40,272 bases of DNA from Agromyces bracchium (GCF_009709675.1 NZ_WMLB01000002.1:1-40272); one strand, 5' to 3'; shown: positions 23,679 to 32,168, counted from the stretch's first letter. Notes: generated from the letters alone by a model not told the origin. Translations and numbers: made by a program.

Positions 23679-25360
23679 GCACGGAGCCCGCCACGACGGC
23701 GGAGGATCGTCCGATCGCGCGACGAGGCGCGGCAGCCTCCGACAAGGCACGCTCAGCGAACGCCGGGGCCGGCGCCGTCGACGGGAGTCGTGACCCGCGC
23801 CCGATCCTGCCCCTCTGGGCCGCCCTCATCGTCTCCGCGCTCGGCGGGTTCGTCTACGATCTCGGCTTCCCCGGCGCGAGCGTCTGGCCGCTCGCCTTCG
23901 TCGGCATCGCGATGGCGCTCGTGCCGCTCATCGGCCGGTCGCTGCTCTCCTCCTTCCACGTCGGCCTCGCGTTCGGCCTCGCGTTCTACCTCTCGCACGT
24001 ATCGTGGACCGCGCTCTACCTCGGACCGATCCCGTGGCTCGCACTGTCGATCCTCGAGTCGCTCTTCGTCGCCGGCGGCGCGGTGCTCATCACCCTCGCG
24101 TACCGCTGGGTGCCGCAGGCGAGCCGCTCGCGCTGGGTGCAGCTGATCGCGCTCCCGGCACTCGTGGCCGGGCTCTGGATCGTGCGCGAAACCGTCACCG
24201 GCACGTTCCCGTACGGCGGGTTCCCCTGGGGACGTGCAGCGCTCAGCCAGTCGGAGAGCCCGTTCGCGCCCGTCGTGTCCTGGATCGGGTCCTCGGGCCT
24301 GGGTTTCGTGATGGTCGCGATCACGGCGGCCGTCATCGAGTGGGTGCGGGTGCGCGGATGGCGCGACCTCCGGACCGCGATCCCGGTCGCCGTGCTCGTG
24401 GTCGTGGCCGTCGCGTTGCCGGCCTTCCCGACCACGCCGGCCGGAGAGCTGCGCGTCGCGAGCGTGCAGGGCAACGGACCGGCCGGCTACTTCGACCAGC
24501 GCGAGCAGGGCGACGTGCTGCGTTCGCAGCTCGAGGCCACCGAGCCGGTGCTCGACGAGGACGTCGACGTGCTGCTCTGGCCGGAGGGCGGGTCGGATAT
24601 CGACCCCACGCGCAGCCCATCGGTCGCCCGCATCTTCGACGGCCTGTCGGAGGAGCTCGACGCCCCCGTCATCCTGAACACCGTGACGGTCGAGGGCGAT
24701 GAGGGCGACGAGCGCTTCTACAACACCTCGTTGCTCTGGGAGGCGGGGGAGGGCGCCGTCGATCGGTTCGCCAAGCGCAACCCGGTTCCGTTCGGCGAGT
24801 ACATTCCCGACCGCTGGTTCTACGACGCCATCGTTCCGGAACTCACGGGCCTCATCCAGCGCGGGTACTCGCCCGGGACCGAGCCGCCGGTGTTCGACCT
24901 GGGCGACACGGTCACGGGCCTCGCGATCTGCTTCGACGTGATCTACGACGGCCTCATCTGGGAGGGCGCCCGCGACGGCGCCGAGCTCTACATGCTCCAG
25001 ACGAACAACGCCGACTTCCGCGGCACCGACGAGAACCAGCAGCAGCTCGCGATCGCCCGACTCCGCGCGATCGAGACCGGTCGCTCGGTCGTGAACATCT
25101 CGACGGTCGGCACGAGCCAGGTGATCGACCCCGCGGGCCGGACCATCGACGCGCTGCCCGCCTACGAGGCCGGTGCGATGGTGACCGACGTCGAGCTGCG
25201 GACCGGACTCACGCCGTCGGTCGTGCTCGGCTGGGCCGTCCCGCTCCTGCTCGTCCTGGGATCGCTCGTCGGCCTCGTCTGGGCGGGTGTCGTGGCACAG
25301 CGGAACGCCCGGCGCCGGACGGGGTCCGGGGCCGGGCGTGAGGGTGCGCTGGAGGCTTAG
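23675..25360 (+). CDS. lnt: Apolipoprotein N-acyltransferase
   Basis: This 561-residue membrane enzyme adds the third acyl chain to the N-terminal cysteine of lipoproteins. A basic cytoplasmic N-terminus of about 45 residues precedes six or seven hydrophobic segments. A carbon-nitrogen hydrolase domain follows with the catalytic triad: Glu304 in WPEGGSDID, Lys367 in FAKRNPVPFGEY and Cys419 in LAICFDVIYDG. One last membrane helix closes the protein. It overlaps helY by four bases. Its TAG stop interlocks with the TAA stop of the convergent rbpA. The FKBP lipoprotein and the small lipoprotein of this window are possible clients. Confidence 0.93.
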   Translation: MSTEPATTAEDRPIARRGAAASDKARSANAGAGAVDGSRDPRPILPLWAALIVSALGGFVYDLGFPGASVWPLAFVGIAMALVPLIGRSLLSSFHVGLAFGLAFYLSHVSWTALYLGPIPWLALSILESLFVAGGAVLITLAYRWVPQASRSRWVQLIALPALVAGLWIVRETVTGTFPYGGFPWGRAALSQSESPFAPVVSWIGSSGLGFVMVAITAAVIEWVRVRGWRDLRTAIPVAVLVVVAVALPAFPTTPAGELRVASVQGNGPAGYFDQREQGDVLRSQLEATEPVLDEDVDVLLWPEGGSDIDPTRSPSVARIFDGLSEELDAPVILNTVTVEGDEGDERFYNTSLLWEAGEGAVDRFAKRNPVPFGEYIPDRWFYDAIVPELTGLIQRGYSPGTEPPVFDLGDTVTGLAICFDVIYDGLIWEGARDGAELYMLQTNNADFRGTDENQQQLAIARLRAIETGRSVVNISTVGTSQVIDPAGRTIDALPAYEAGAMVTDVELRTGLTPSVVLGWAVPLLLVLGSLVGLVWAGVVAQRNARRRTGSGAGREGALEA

Positions 25361-25722
25361 GCGCCGATCTTCTGCTGACCGCGCCGGGCCCGCAGGTACT
25401 GGAGGCGCTCCTCGAGGATCTCCTCGAGCTCGGCGCGCGTGCGGCGCTCGAGCAGCATGTCCCAGTGGGTGCGGGCGACCTTCTCGCCCGAGCGGTCGAT
25501 CTCGACGGGCTTGGAGTCGACGAGGAGGACCGCGGAGTTGCCGCAGTGACGGCACTCCCACTCCTCCGGGAGATCGGCCTCGGTCGAGAAGGTCATCACG
25601 GTGTCACGACCGCACGTCTCGCAGCGGTACGTGTAGTCCGCGCGGTCGGCGAAGATCACGCCGTCCTCGCTCTGCAGGCTCTGGGCGCCGATACGCATGC
25701 CCCGAAGGCTCCGGTCCGCCAT
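25357..25722 (-). CDS. rbpA: RNA polymerase-binding protein RbpA
   Basis: This 121-residue actinobacterial transcription factor binds RNA polymerase and group I/II sigma factors and stabilises open complexes. It has the N-terminal MADRSLRGMRIGAQSLQ tail, the core barrel with paired cysteines (CETCGRD and CRHCGN), and the C-terminal sigma-interaction domain (ARTHWDMLLERRTRAELEEIL). Start: ATG at 25722 with GAGGAG upstream. The promoter region holds an inverted repeat and a SigR-like promoter. It is convergent with lnt, sharing bases of both stop codons with no space for a terminator. Confidence 0.95.
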   Translation of the reverse strand: MADRSLRGMRIGAQSLQSEDGVIFADRADYTYRCETCGRDTVMTFSTEADLPEEWECRHCGNSAVLLVDSKPVEIDRSGEKVARTHWDMLLERRTRAELEEILEERLQYLRARRGQQKIGA

Positions 25723-25736
25723 GGCGTACTCCTCTC

Positions 25737-25780
25737 GATCGTCAATCAGGTATAGACGATCAAGCTGGGCATCTTCTTCC
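25737..25780 (-). promoter_or_regulatory. rbpA promoter region: inverted repeat and SigR-like hexamers
   Basis: GATCGTC (25737-25743) and GACGATC (25755-25761) form a 7-bp inverted repeat with an 11-base gap. On the minus strand GGAAG (25780-25776), 18 bases, then GTC (25757-25755) resembles the SigR/SigH promoter GGAAT-N18-GTT with one mismatch in each box. Streptomyces rbpA is known to be SigR-controlled; the call here is inference. Confidence 0.4.
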
Positions 25781-25808
25781 CGCCGCCTGAGGTTTTGCCG
25801 GGGAACGC

Positions 25809-26561
25809 TCAGGTTTCCGCGACGATCCGCAGCGCGAGGTCGGCGCGATCGGTCACGAGCCCGTCGACGCCGAGGGCGAGGAGGCGCCGCATCTCCGCCT
25901 CGTCGTTCACCGTCCAGATGTGCACCTCGAGGCCAGCGGCGTGCGCGGTCTCGAGGAGGGCGGGGGAGAGGACCCGGAGCCGGCCCACCCGTTCCGGGAT
26001 CTGCAGGGCGCGGGCCCCGGCGACCCCGCGACGCATGGCGGCGGCATTGCGGGTGCGGGATGCCACGACGGCGCGGAGCACGGATGTCCGACCCGCCGAC
26101 GTCACCGAATCGGGCACCGCCACCGCGAGCCGCCGCCGCCGGGCGTCCGAGAAGGCGGTGAGCAGGACCCGGTCGGCGGCTCCGGCCCGGCGGACCGCCT
26201 CGATGGTCGGTGCGACCGCGGCATCCGTCTTCACGTCGATGTTGAGCCGGGCCTCAGGGAACGCGTGCAGCAGTTCGTCGAGCGTGCCGAAGCCGTGGCC
26301 GCCGCCGAGGTCGACCGACCGGAGTTCGTCGAGCGAGAGGTCGGACACGGACTCGGAGCGACCGGCCACCCGCCGCAGCGTGGGATCGTGCGCGAGCACG
26401 GCCGCGCCCTCGGCGCTCGGGTGGATGTCGGTCTCGAGGTACCGCGCGCCGGCACGGACGGCCGCCTCGAACGCCGCGAGCGTGTTCTCTGGCACCTCGA
26501 GCGCGAGGCCGCGATGCGCGAGGACGCGCGGAACGGATGGCTCGAACCAGCCGCCGTTCAC
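25809..26561 (-). CDS. Glycerophosphodiester phosphodiesterase
   Basis: This 250-residue enzyme hydrolyses glycerophosphodiesters to glycerol-3-phosphate and an alcohol. The GDPD signature is complete: RVLAHRGLALEVPENTLAAF near the N-terminus (catalytic His and Arg), ETDIHPSAEGAAVLAHDPTL (metal-binding Glu and Asp, second His), and the C-terminal HIWTVNDEAEMRRLLALGVD. There is no signal peptide, so it acts in the cytoplasm. Start: GTG at 26561; the frame stays open upstream but only antiparallel to nothing conserved. It follows the SPFH gene after 14 bases, so the three genes nfeD-SPFH-GDPD form one operon. Confidence 0.92.
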   Translation of the reverse strand: MNGGWFEPSVPRVLAHRGLALEVPENTLAAFEAAVRAGARYLETDIHPSAEGAAVLAHDPTLRRVAGRSESVSDLSLDELRSVDLGGGHGFGTLDELLHAFPEARLNIDVKTDAAVAPTIEAVRRAGAADRVLLTAFSDARRRRLAVAVPDSVTSAGRTSVLRAVVASRTRNAAAMRRGVAGARALQIPERVGRLRVLSPALLETAHAAGLEVHIWTVNDEAEMRRLLALGVDGLVTDRADLALRIVAET

Positions 26562-26575
26562 TCGGGCAGCCGCAC

Positions 26576-27523
26576 TCAGCCGGGGAAGCCCGGGCGGGAC
26601 GACCCGGCCGGCGGGGTCGAGCCGCTCGCGTCGCCCCCGCCGTTCGGCGTGAACGCCCGACCGATGCCCTTCAGCGCCTCGGTGAGCTCGCTCGGGACGA
26701 TCCAGAGCTTGTTCGACGCGCCCTCTGCGAGCTGGGGGAGCATCTGCAGGTACTGGTAGCCGAGCAGCTTCGGGTCGGGGTCGCCCTTGTGGATGGCGTC
26801 GAAGACCGTGAGGATCGCCTCGGCCTCGCCCTGCGCGCGGAGCACCGCGGCCTTCGCGTCGCCCTCCGCTCGGAGGATCTCGGCCTGGCGGAGACCCTCG
26901 GCCTCGAGGATCGCCGACTGCTTCGTGCCCTCGGCCGTGAGGATCGCGGCACGTCGGTCGCGCTCGGCGCGCATCTGCTTCTCCATCGAGTCCTGGATGG
27001 AGAGGGGCGGGTCGATCGCCTTCAGCTCGACGCGGGAGACGCGGATGCCCCACTTGCCGGTGGCCTCGTCGAGCACGATGCGCAGCTGGCCGTTGATGTT
27101 GTCGCGGCTCGTGAGCGCCTCCTCGAGGTTCAGCCCGCCGACGACGTTTCGCAGGGTGGTCGTCGTCAACTGCTCGACCGCACCGAGGTAGTTGTTGATC
27201 TCGTACGTCGCCGCGCGTGCATCGGTCACCTGGAAGTACACGACCGTGTCGATCGAGACGACCAGATTGTCCTCGGTGATCACCGGTTGCGGCGGGAACG
27301 ACACGACCTGCTCGCGCATGTCGACGAGCGGCAGCAGGCGGTCGATGAACGGGATCAGGATGTTCAGGCCGGGCGTGAGGGTCTTGTGGTACCGCCCCAG
27401 GCGCTCGACCACGCCCGCGTAGGCCTGCGGGATGATCCGGATCGACTTCGCGATCACCACGATCGCGAAGATCGCGATCGCGACGACGACGATCAGGGCG
27501 ATGATGGGTCCGACGTCGTTCAC
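26576..27523 (-). CDS. SPFH/band 7 membrane protein (stomatin/QmcA-like)
   Basis: This 315-residue protein has one N-terminal membrane helix (PIIALIVVVAIAIFAIVVIA), then an SPFH domain (about 30-190) with AGVVERLGRYHKTLTPGLN and DMREQVVSFPPQPV. A charged helical region with repeated AEG motifs (ILTAEGTKQSAILEAEGLRQ) follows. Such proteins oligomerise into membrane rings or microdomains. The tail is Gly/Ser/Pro-rich. It overlaps the NfeD-like gene by four bases (ATGA); SPFH-NfeD pairs are common and the two are thought to act together in membrane organisation. Confidence 0.93.
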   Translation of the reverse strand: MNDVGPIIALIVVVAIAIFAIVVIAKSIRIIPQAYAGVVERLGRYHKTLTPGLNILIPFIDRLLPLVDMREQVVSFPPQPVITEDNLVVSIDTVVYFQVTDARAATYEINNYLGAVEQLTTTTLRNVVGGLNLEEALTSRDNINGQLRIVLDEATGKWGIRVSRVELKAIDPPLSIQDSMEKQMRAERDRRAAILTAEGTKQSAILEAEGLRQAEILRAEGDAKAAVLRAQGEAEAILTVFDAIHKGDPDPKLLGYQYLQMLPQLAEGASNKLWIVPSELTEALKGIGRAFTPNGGGDASGSTPPAGSSRPGFPG

Positions 27524-27993
27524 GCCTGGGTGCTCCTCTCCATCGGGACGACGACCGCCGTCGCCCCGTCGATGCCGGTGACGAGCACGTTCTCGCCCAC
27601 GGCGACATCCGCCTGCTCGGTCACCGGCGAGAGCCGTGCCGTCCAGACGTCACCGTTCTGCAGCCGGACCTGGCCTCCGGCCGGCCCGACCGTCCGGACC
27701 ACCGTGCCGGCGGCTCCGATCAACGCGTCGACGTTGCTACGCGCGGGATCCGCGCCGCGCCGGAGCATCCGGAGCAGCGATGGTCGCAGCGTGAGGATCA
27801 GCAGGACCGCGACGACGGCCGCCACGATGAACTGCGCCCACCAGGGGATTCCCGTCAGCCCGGACAGCAGCCCTGCCACGCTTCCGAGGGCGAGCATGAG
27901 GAACGTCATCTCGAGGGTGAACACCTCGATGGTGGCGAAGACGAGGATCAGGACGAGCCAGGCGATCCACGCGTACTGGGTCAGAACATCCAA
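27520..27993 (-). CDS. NfeD-like membrane protein
   Basis: This 157-residue protein has three or four hydrophobic segments (YAWIAWLVLILVFATIEVFT, MTFLMLALGSVAGLLSGL, WWAQFIVAAVVAVLLILTL). A C-terminal OB-fold domain follows (ALIGAAGTVVRTVGPAGGQVRL, VLVTGIDGATAVV), the plan of short NfeD proteins. Start: TTG at 27993, because AAGGAG lies exactly six bases before it and the first membrane segment begins just after. Longer GTG/ATG forms up to 28104 lack a binding site and would run into the SDR leader. It is the first gene of the nfeD-SPFH-GDPD operon. Confidence 0.85.
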   Translation of the reverse strand: MDVLTQYAWIAWLVLILVFATIEVFTLEMTFLMLALGSVAGLLSGLTGIPWWAQFIVAAVVAVLLILTLRPSLLRMLRRGADPARSNVDALIGAAGTVVRTVGPAGGQVRLQNGDVWTARLSPVTEQADVAVGENVLVTGIDGATAVVVPMERSTQA

Positions 27994-28118
27994 CTTGGTC
28001 TCCTTCGGGCCCCCGCTTTTCAACCTATCAGCGCACGGGGTGCCGGTGGGGGAGTTGGTAGTCTCGGTGCGGCGTGCAGCGCGCGCCCGCGACATCCGCA
28101 CCACTCGAGGAGCCCAAC

Positions 28119-28886
28119 GTGACCAACCCGCTCGCCCCCGGATCGCTCGACGGCCGCGTCGCCCTCGTCACGGGCTCGTCCCGCGGCATCGGCGCGGATA
28201 CCGCCCGCTACCTCGCCGAGGCCGGCGCGGCGGTCGTCGTCAACTACCGCAGCAAGGCCCCCCGCGCGGAGAAGATCGTGAACGAGATCGTCGCGGCCGG
28301 CGGTCGGGCGATCGCGGTCGGCGCCGACCTGACGGATGCCGCGTCCGTGCGCTCGATGTTCGAGCAGGCGGTCGCCGAGCTCGGGCCGGTCGACCTGCTG
28401 GTGCTCAACGCCTCGGGCGGCATGGAGAGCGGGATGGGCGAGGACTACGCCATGCGGCTGAACCGCGACGCGCAGGTGAACGTCGTCGACAACGCCCTCC
28501 CGCACCTGGCCGAGGGCGCGCGCATCGTGTTCGTGACGAGCCACCAGGCGCACTTCATCCGCACCACGCCGACCATGCCCGAGTACGAGCCCGTCGCGCT
28601 CTCCAAGCGCGCCGGCGAGGACGCGCTCCGCGCGAAGCTGCCGGAGTTCGACGCGAAGGGCGTCGAGTTCGTCGTCGTGTCGGGCGACATGATCGAGGGC
28701 ACCATCACCGCCACGCTGCTCGAGCGCGCGAACCCCGGCGCCATCGCCGCCCGCAAGGAGGACGCGGGCAAGCTCTACAACGTCGCGGAGTTCGCCGCCG
28801 AGGTCGCGTCGGCGGCCGTCGATCCCGTCCCGGCCGATCACACCCGCTACGTGGGGGATGTCTCGGGCTTCGCCCCCGAGGACTGA
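28119..28886 (+). CDS. SDR family oxidoreductase with altered catalytic motif
   Basis: This 255-residue short-chain dehydrogenase-like protein has an intact NAD(P)-binding motif TGSSRGIG (residues 19-26) and NASG at 98-101 in place of NNAG. Ser141 lies in FVTSHQ. The catalytic YxxxK is not standard: the segment reads EYEPVALSKRAGED, so the lysine (163) is preceded at -4 by Val159, and the nearest tyrosine is Tyr156, seven residues before it. It may use a shifted tyrosine or have lost redox activity. Start: GTG at 28119 with GGAG six bases upstream, preferred over an upstream in-frame start at 28074. Substrate unknown. It stands alone. Confidence 0.87.
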   Translation: MTNPLAPGSLDGRVALVTGSSRGIGADTARYLAEAGAAVVVNYRSKAPRAEKIVNEIVAAGGRAIAVGADLTDAASVRSMFEQAVAELGPVDLLVLNASGGMESGMGEDYAMRLNRDAQVNVVDNALPHLAEGARIVFVTSHQAHFIRTTPTMPEYEPVALSKRAGEDALRAKLPEFDAKGVEFVVVSGDMIEGTITATLLERANPGAIAARKEDAGKLYNVAEFAAEVASAAVDPVPADHTRYVGDVSGFAPED

Positions 28887-28921
28887 CGCGTGACGCACGC
28901 GGCACGGGTGCCGACGCGCGA

Positions 28922-28956
28922 CGAGGGCGGGACCGGCTGGACCGGTCCCGCCCTCG
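28922..28956. terminator. Bidirectional terminator, 15-bp stem
   Basis: CGAGGGCGGGACCGG (28922-28936) pairs perfectly with 28942-28956 around a 5-base loop. It lies between the convergent SDR and HdeD-like genes and can serve both; there is no real T-run on either side. Confidence 0.8.
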
Positions 28957-28980
28957 CGGTGTCTCTGGAGGCTCAGCGCG

Positions 28981-29589
28981 TCACGACGACAGCTGCATGC
29001 CGCGCCCGAACGTGAACGCGCGGACGATCTGGACGATGCCGAGCACGATGAGCGCGATGCCTGTCACCCAGAACAGGATCGCGACGCCCCAGAGCGGCGA
29101 GAAGAGCAGCACGATGCCCGCGATGATGCTGAGCAGGCCGAAGAAGATGCTCCAACCCCGCGACGACGAGTTGCCCGACTGGGCGAGCGCGACGACGCCC
29201 TCGACGATCCAGAGGACGCCGACGAGGATGCCGAGGAAGATCCCGATCACGACCGCGCTCTCGGTCGGGTTCGAGAACATGACGATCGCGCCGATGAGGA
29301 AGAGCACGCCGAGGATGATGTCGAGCGCCCTGGCGCCGCCGGAGATCGACTTCGAGAAGATGCCGATGCCGACGTAGGCGAGTCCCGCGATGAGGAAGTA
29401 GATCGCGAGCATCACCGTCAGGACGACGGCCGAGTTCTTCGGCCAGAAGGTGATGAAGACGCCGATGATCAGGGCGATGACCCCCGTCACGCCGAGCGCG
29501 ACGCGGATCGAGTTCACCGCCGACTTCGTGAGTTCGGCCGAATCGAAGGCGAACGCCGCGAACATGCTGTTGGACTGCGGGGAGGACAT
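28981..29589 (-). CDS. HdeD-like/DUF308 membrane protein
   Basis: This 202-residue protein has six hydrophobic segments in three similar pairs, for example VALGVTGVIALIIGVFITFW, AYVGIGIFSKSISGGARALD and IGIFLGILVGVLWIVEGVVAL. It matches the HdeD/DUF308 family, linked in enterobacteria to acid resistance; the function in actinobacteria is not established. Start: ATG at 29589 with GGAG five bases upstream. It is monocistronic between a terminator and a plsC-like gene reading the same way. Confidence 0.87.
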   Translation of the reverse strand: MSSPQSNSMFAAFAFDSAELTKSAVNSIRVALGVTGVIALIIGVFITFWPKNSAVVLTVMLAIYFLIAGLAYVGIGIFSKSISGGARALDIILGVLFLIGAIVMFSNPTESAVVIGIFLGILVGVLWIVEGVVALAQSGNSSSRGWSIFFGLLSIIAGIVLLFSPLWGVAILFWVTGIALIVLGIVQIVRAFTFGRGMQLSS

Positions 29590-29718
29590 TGCGACTCCTT
29601 CCGGCGCGCCCGGAGCAGCGCGCTCGGGTTCAGGGTATTCCCAGCGAGGATCGCGGCGCGGGAGCCGTTGGTCCTGTGCCGTCGGCGTGTCGCGTGTCGC
29701 GCACCCGCCGGGCTCGCT

Positions 29719-30780
29719 TCAGCGGCGACGCGCCTCGATCCATCCGTCGATCCGCTCCCACTCGCCCATGAGCCAGTCGGTGCGCGCGTCGTGGTCGTCG
29801 GGGATGTCAGTCCGTGGGACGTTCCAGACCTGCATCGTGATCGTCTTGTCGGTCGGCAGCGCACGCCAGACGTCGCCGACCGTGCGGATGCGGTCGAGGC
29901 CCGTGTGCGCGACGAGGAAGACGTCGGCGTGGGGCGCGGCGTCGAGCGCGGCGAACAGGCCGGCCGGCCGTGGAGCCATGACGTTCATCAGGCGGGCGGC
30001 GCGTTCCGCCGCGGCCGCGAGCCCGGCGGCTCGGAGTCGCGCGATCGCCCGCGCCCGGCGCTCGGGCGTGAAGTTGCCGCCCTCGGGGAAGATCACGAGG
30101 GCGTCGCGCGGGCCCATGTCGCTCGCGAGCTCGCTGATGCGGTCCGTCAGCGCGAGCGCGGTGCTGCCGCTCGGCGCGCCACCGCGTCGGGCGCGACGCC
30201 GTCCGCCGGCTGTGCCGGCCACCGGCGGCGGTGCGATGAACCGGTTCGGAAGCCGGTTGAGCACCACGTCGACGGCCGGGTCCCACTGCATGGTGTCCTT
30301 GAGCACGATCCGCGGCGAACGGTCGAACCAGTTGAGCACGGCGTGGATGAGGATGAACGAGTCGCCGGGGCCGGCGTGCCGGCTCGCGATGACGCGCGGC
30401 TCGTCGTCGTCGTGGAACCCCTCCGGCACGCGTACGTCGATGTCCAGCCGAAGCACCCAGTGCACGTTCCAGAAGAGGAACTCGAGCATGCGCGCGACGA
30501 ACCGGTAGTGCGCACGCTGGAATCCGTGCGAGTGGATCCGCCACCCGAACCCGGAGGCGACCCAGAGCGCGAACAGTGCGACGATGGCCGCGGCATCCCA
30601 CAGCAGGTACACGGCGACCATGACGAGCAGCCGCGGCGTCCGTAGCCGCGGTTCCACGAAGATCGACACGATGACCGCGATGGCGAGCCACGCCGGCAGC
30701 AGGGCGACCACGACGAGCGCGAGGGCGATCACGAGCGGCGCGAGGATGCCGCGTCGCACCCACTTCGGCGGCAGCCGCAT
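29719..30780 (-). CDS. PlsC-like 1-acylglycerol-3-phosphate acyltransferase family protein
   Basis: This 353-residue membrane protein starts with two hydrophobic regions (APLVIALALVVVALLPAWLA, LLVMVAVYLLWDAAAIVALF), followed by a glycerolipid acyltransferase domain. The catalytic HX4D box appears as RHAGPGDSF and the phosphate-binding motif as FPEGGNFTP. It is longer than simple PlsC (about 250) because of the N-terminal part and a basic insertion (TAGGRRRARRGG). Substrate may be lysophosphatidate or another lipid. Start: ATG at 30780 overlaps the stop of the patatin gene (TGATG), so lipid hydrolysis and re-acylation are coupled in one transcript. Confidence 0.87.
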   Translation of the reverse strand: MRLPPKWVRRGILAPLVIALALVVVALLPAWLAIAVIVSIFVEPRLRTPRLLVMVAVYLLWDAAAIVALFALWVASGFGWRIHSHGFQRAHYRFVARMLEFLFWNVHWVLRLDIDVRVPEGFHDDDEPRVIASRHAGPGDSFILIHAVLNWFDRSPRIVLKDTMQWDPAVDVVLNRLPNRFIAPPPVAGTAGGRRRARRGGAPSGSTALALTDRISELASDMGPRDALVIFPEGGNFTPERRARAIARLRAAGLAAAAERAARLMNVMAPRPAGLFAALDAAPHADVFLVAHTGLDRIRTVGDVWRALPTDKTITMQVWNVPRTDIPDDHDARTDWLMGEWERIDGWIEARRR

Positions 30781-31625
30781 CAGTCCACGGCCCGTTCCGC
30801 CGCCGCGCCGCCGGGTTCGTCCTCGCGATCCAGGTAGGCGGATGCCGCGCCGTAGGCGGTCGCCATCCGGCGGCGGAGCGCCGCGGGGGAGAGGTTGCGC
30901 GAGACGCGGTTCTCCTTCGGCGACGCCGTCCCGGTGGGGAGCACGTGCATACGCGTCCCCGCCGCGAGGGCCGCGCTGTCGCGGGCGAAGCGGTGCCGCC
31001 GGGAGATCTCGAACGCGACGCGGGCGTTCTCGAACTGGTTCCGCGGCGGCGTCAGGGCGTGCTCGATCCGGCCGACCTGCATGACGTAGATGTCGGTCGC
31101 GCCGGCGTCGGCGGCCTGGCCGACCGGGATCGAGTTCACGATCCCGCCGTCGACGAAGTGCTCGTCGCCGATCCGCACCGCCGGGAACAGCCCGGGCAGC
31201 GCGGCCGAGGCGAGCACGGCCGGCACGAGCGGACCCGAGTCGAACCAGTGCTCGGCCGCCCGCTCGACGCTCGCCGCGCAGCACCGGAACTCGATCTCGA
31301 GGTCCTCGAACGCGGTGGCGCCCACGAGCCCGTACGCGAGCATCCGCCGGAGCGGCTCGGTCGACATGACGTGCGCACGACCCGGTCGCAGTCCCATCCC
31401 GGTCGTGATCGCCCGCGCCTCCCGGGAGGTCCACGCCTCCTCGAGGCGCTCGAGGCTGCGATCGACGTCGGCGGCGATGATCGCCCCGTTGATCGCACCG
31501 ATCGACGTGCCGACCACGAGGTCGGGGCGGATGCCGCGTTCGAGCACCGCGCGGAGCATGCCGACCTGCACGGCTCCGAGCACTCCGCCGCCGCCGAGGA
31601 CGAACGCCACCTTCCCGGAGACCAT
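30780..31625 (-). CDS. Patatin-like phospholipase
   Basis: This 281-residue lipid acyl hydrolase has the full patatin signature: oxyanion loop LGGGGVLGAVQVG at residues 8-20, the nucleophile in GTSIG (Ser about residue 40) and the catalytic Asp in the DGG of FVDGGIVNSIPV. There is no signal peptide. It is co-transcribed with the downstream PlsC-like acyltransferase, suggesting membrane lipid remodelling. Start: ATG at 31625, six bases after a -10-like CAGAAT (minus strand, 31637-31632). Frames open upstream to 32192 have no conserved sequence and lie antisense to the AraC gene. Confidence 0.92.
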   Translation of the reverse strand: MVSGKVAFVLGGGGVLGAVQVGMLRAVLERGIRPDLVVGTSIGAINGAIIAADVDRSLERLEEAWTSREARAITTGMGLRPGRAHVMSTEPLRRMLAYGLVGATAFEDLEIEFRCCAASVERAAEHWFDSGPLVPAVLASAALPGLFPAVRIGDEHFVDGGIVNSIPVGQAADAGATDIYVMQVGRIEHALTPPRNQFENARVAFEISRRHRFARDSAALAAGTRMHVLPTGTASPKENRVSRNLSPAALRRRMATAYGAASAYLDREDEPGGAAAERAVD

Positions 31626-31724
31626 GGCGCCATTCTGGCACCGGCACGGCACGGCACGACGGAACGAAGGGCCCTCCGATCGAGCCGCTGGACATCGCAC
31701 CCGCGAGGTGGGAGCATCGCGCTC

Positions 31725-32168
31725 GTGGACAGCCGAAGCATCCGGCCGGACGCGCTGCGCGACCTCGCCGTGCTCCGGCGCGTGCGCGACCGCATCGACC
31801 GGGAGTACGCGCAACCGCTCGACGTCGAGGCGCTCGCGCGCGGCGCGAACATGTCGTCGGGGCACCTCAGCCGGCAGTTCCGCGCGGCCTTCGGCGAGTC
31901 GCCCTACTCCTACCTGATGACGCGTCGCATCGAGCGCGCGATGGCGCTGCTGCGACGGGGCGACCTCACCGTCACCGAGGTGTGCTTCGAGGTCGGCTCC
32001 ACGTCGCTCGGCACGTTCAGCACCCGCTTCACGGAGCTCGTCGGCGTGCCGCCCAGCGTGTACCGCGAGCGTTACGCCGGCGCGACGCTCGGGATGCTGC
32101 CGTGCGTGGCGAAGCAGGTGACCAAACCGATCAGGAATCGAGAAGCCACCGTCGGCGGCCGTGGCTAG
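31725..32168 (+). CDS. AraC family regulator, DNA-binding domain only
   Basis: This 147-residue protein consists of little more than the double helix-turn-helix of AraC/XylS regulators. The first helix-turn-helix is LDVEALARGANMSSGHLSRQF; SPYSYLMTRRIERAMALL is the linker helix; the second is TVTEVCFEVGSTSLGTFSTRF with GVPPSVYRERY. No effector domain is present, as in SoxS/MarA-size proteins. Start: GTG at 31725 with GGTGGGAG a dozen bases upstream; an alternative is not obvious. It stands eleven bases before the VOC gene, a common AraC-VOC pairing, and probably controls it or the following UvrA-like gene. Confidence 0.85.
   Translation: MDSRSIRPDALRDLAVLRRVRDRIDREYAQPLDVEALARGANMSSGHLSRQFRAAFGESPYSYLMTRRIERAMALLRRGDLTVTEVCFEVGSTSLGTFSTRFTELVGVPPSVYRERYAGATLGMLPCVAKQVTKPIRNREATVGGRG

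Noticed and set aside
19851..23750. A minus-strand open frame of about 1,300 codons opposite tatAC and helY
   Set aside because: Same reason: antisense shadow with biased Asp/Arg/Glu/His composition and no recognisable motif.
27994..28104. Longer start for the NfeD-like protein
   Set aside because: The TTG at 27993 has AAGGAG at the ideal distance and the membrane segment begins right after; the longer form adds an Arg/Thr-rich unconserved stretch without a binding site.
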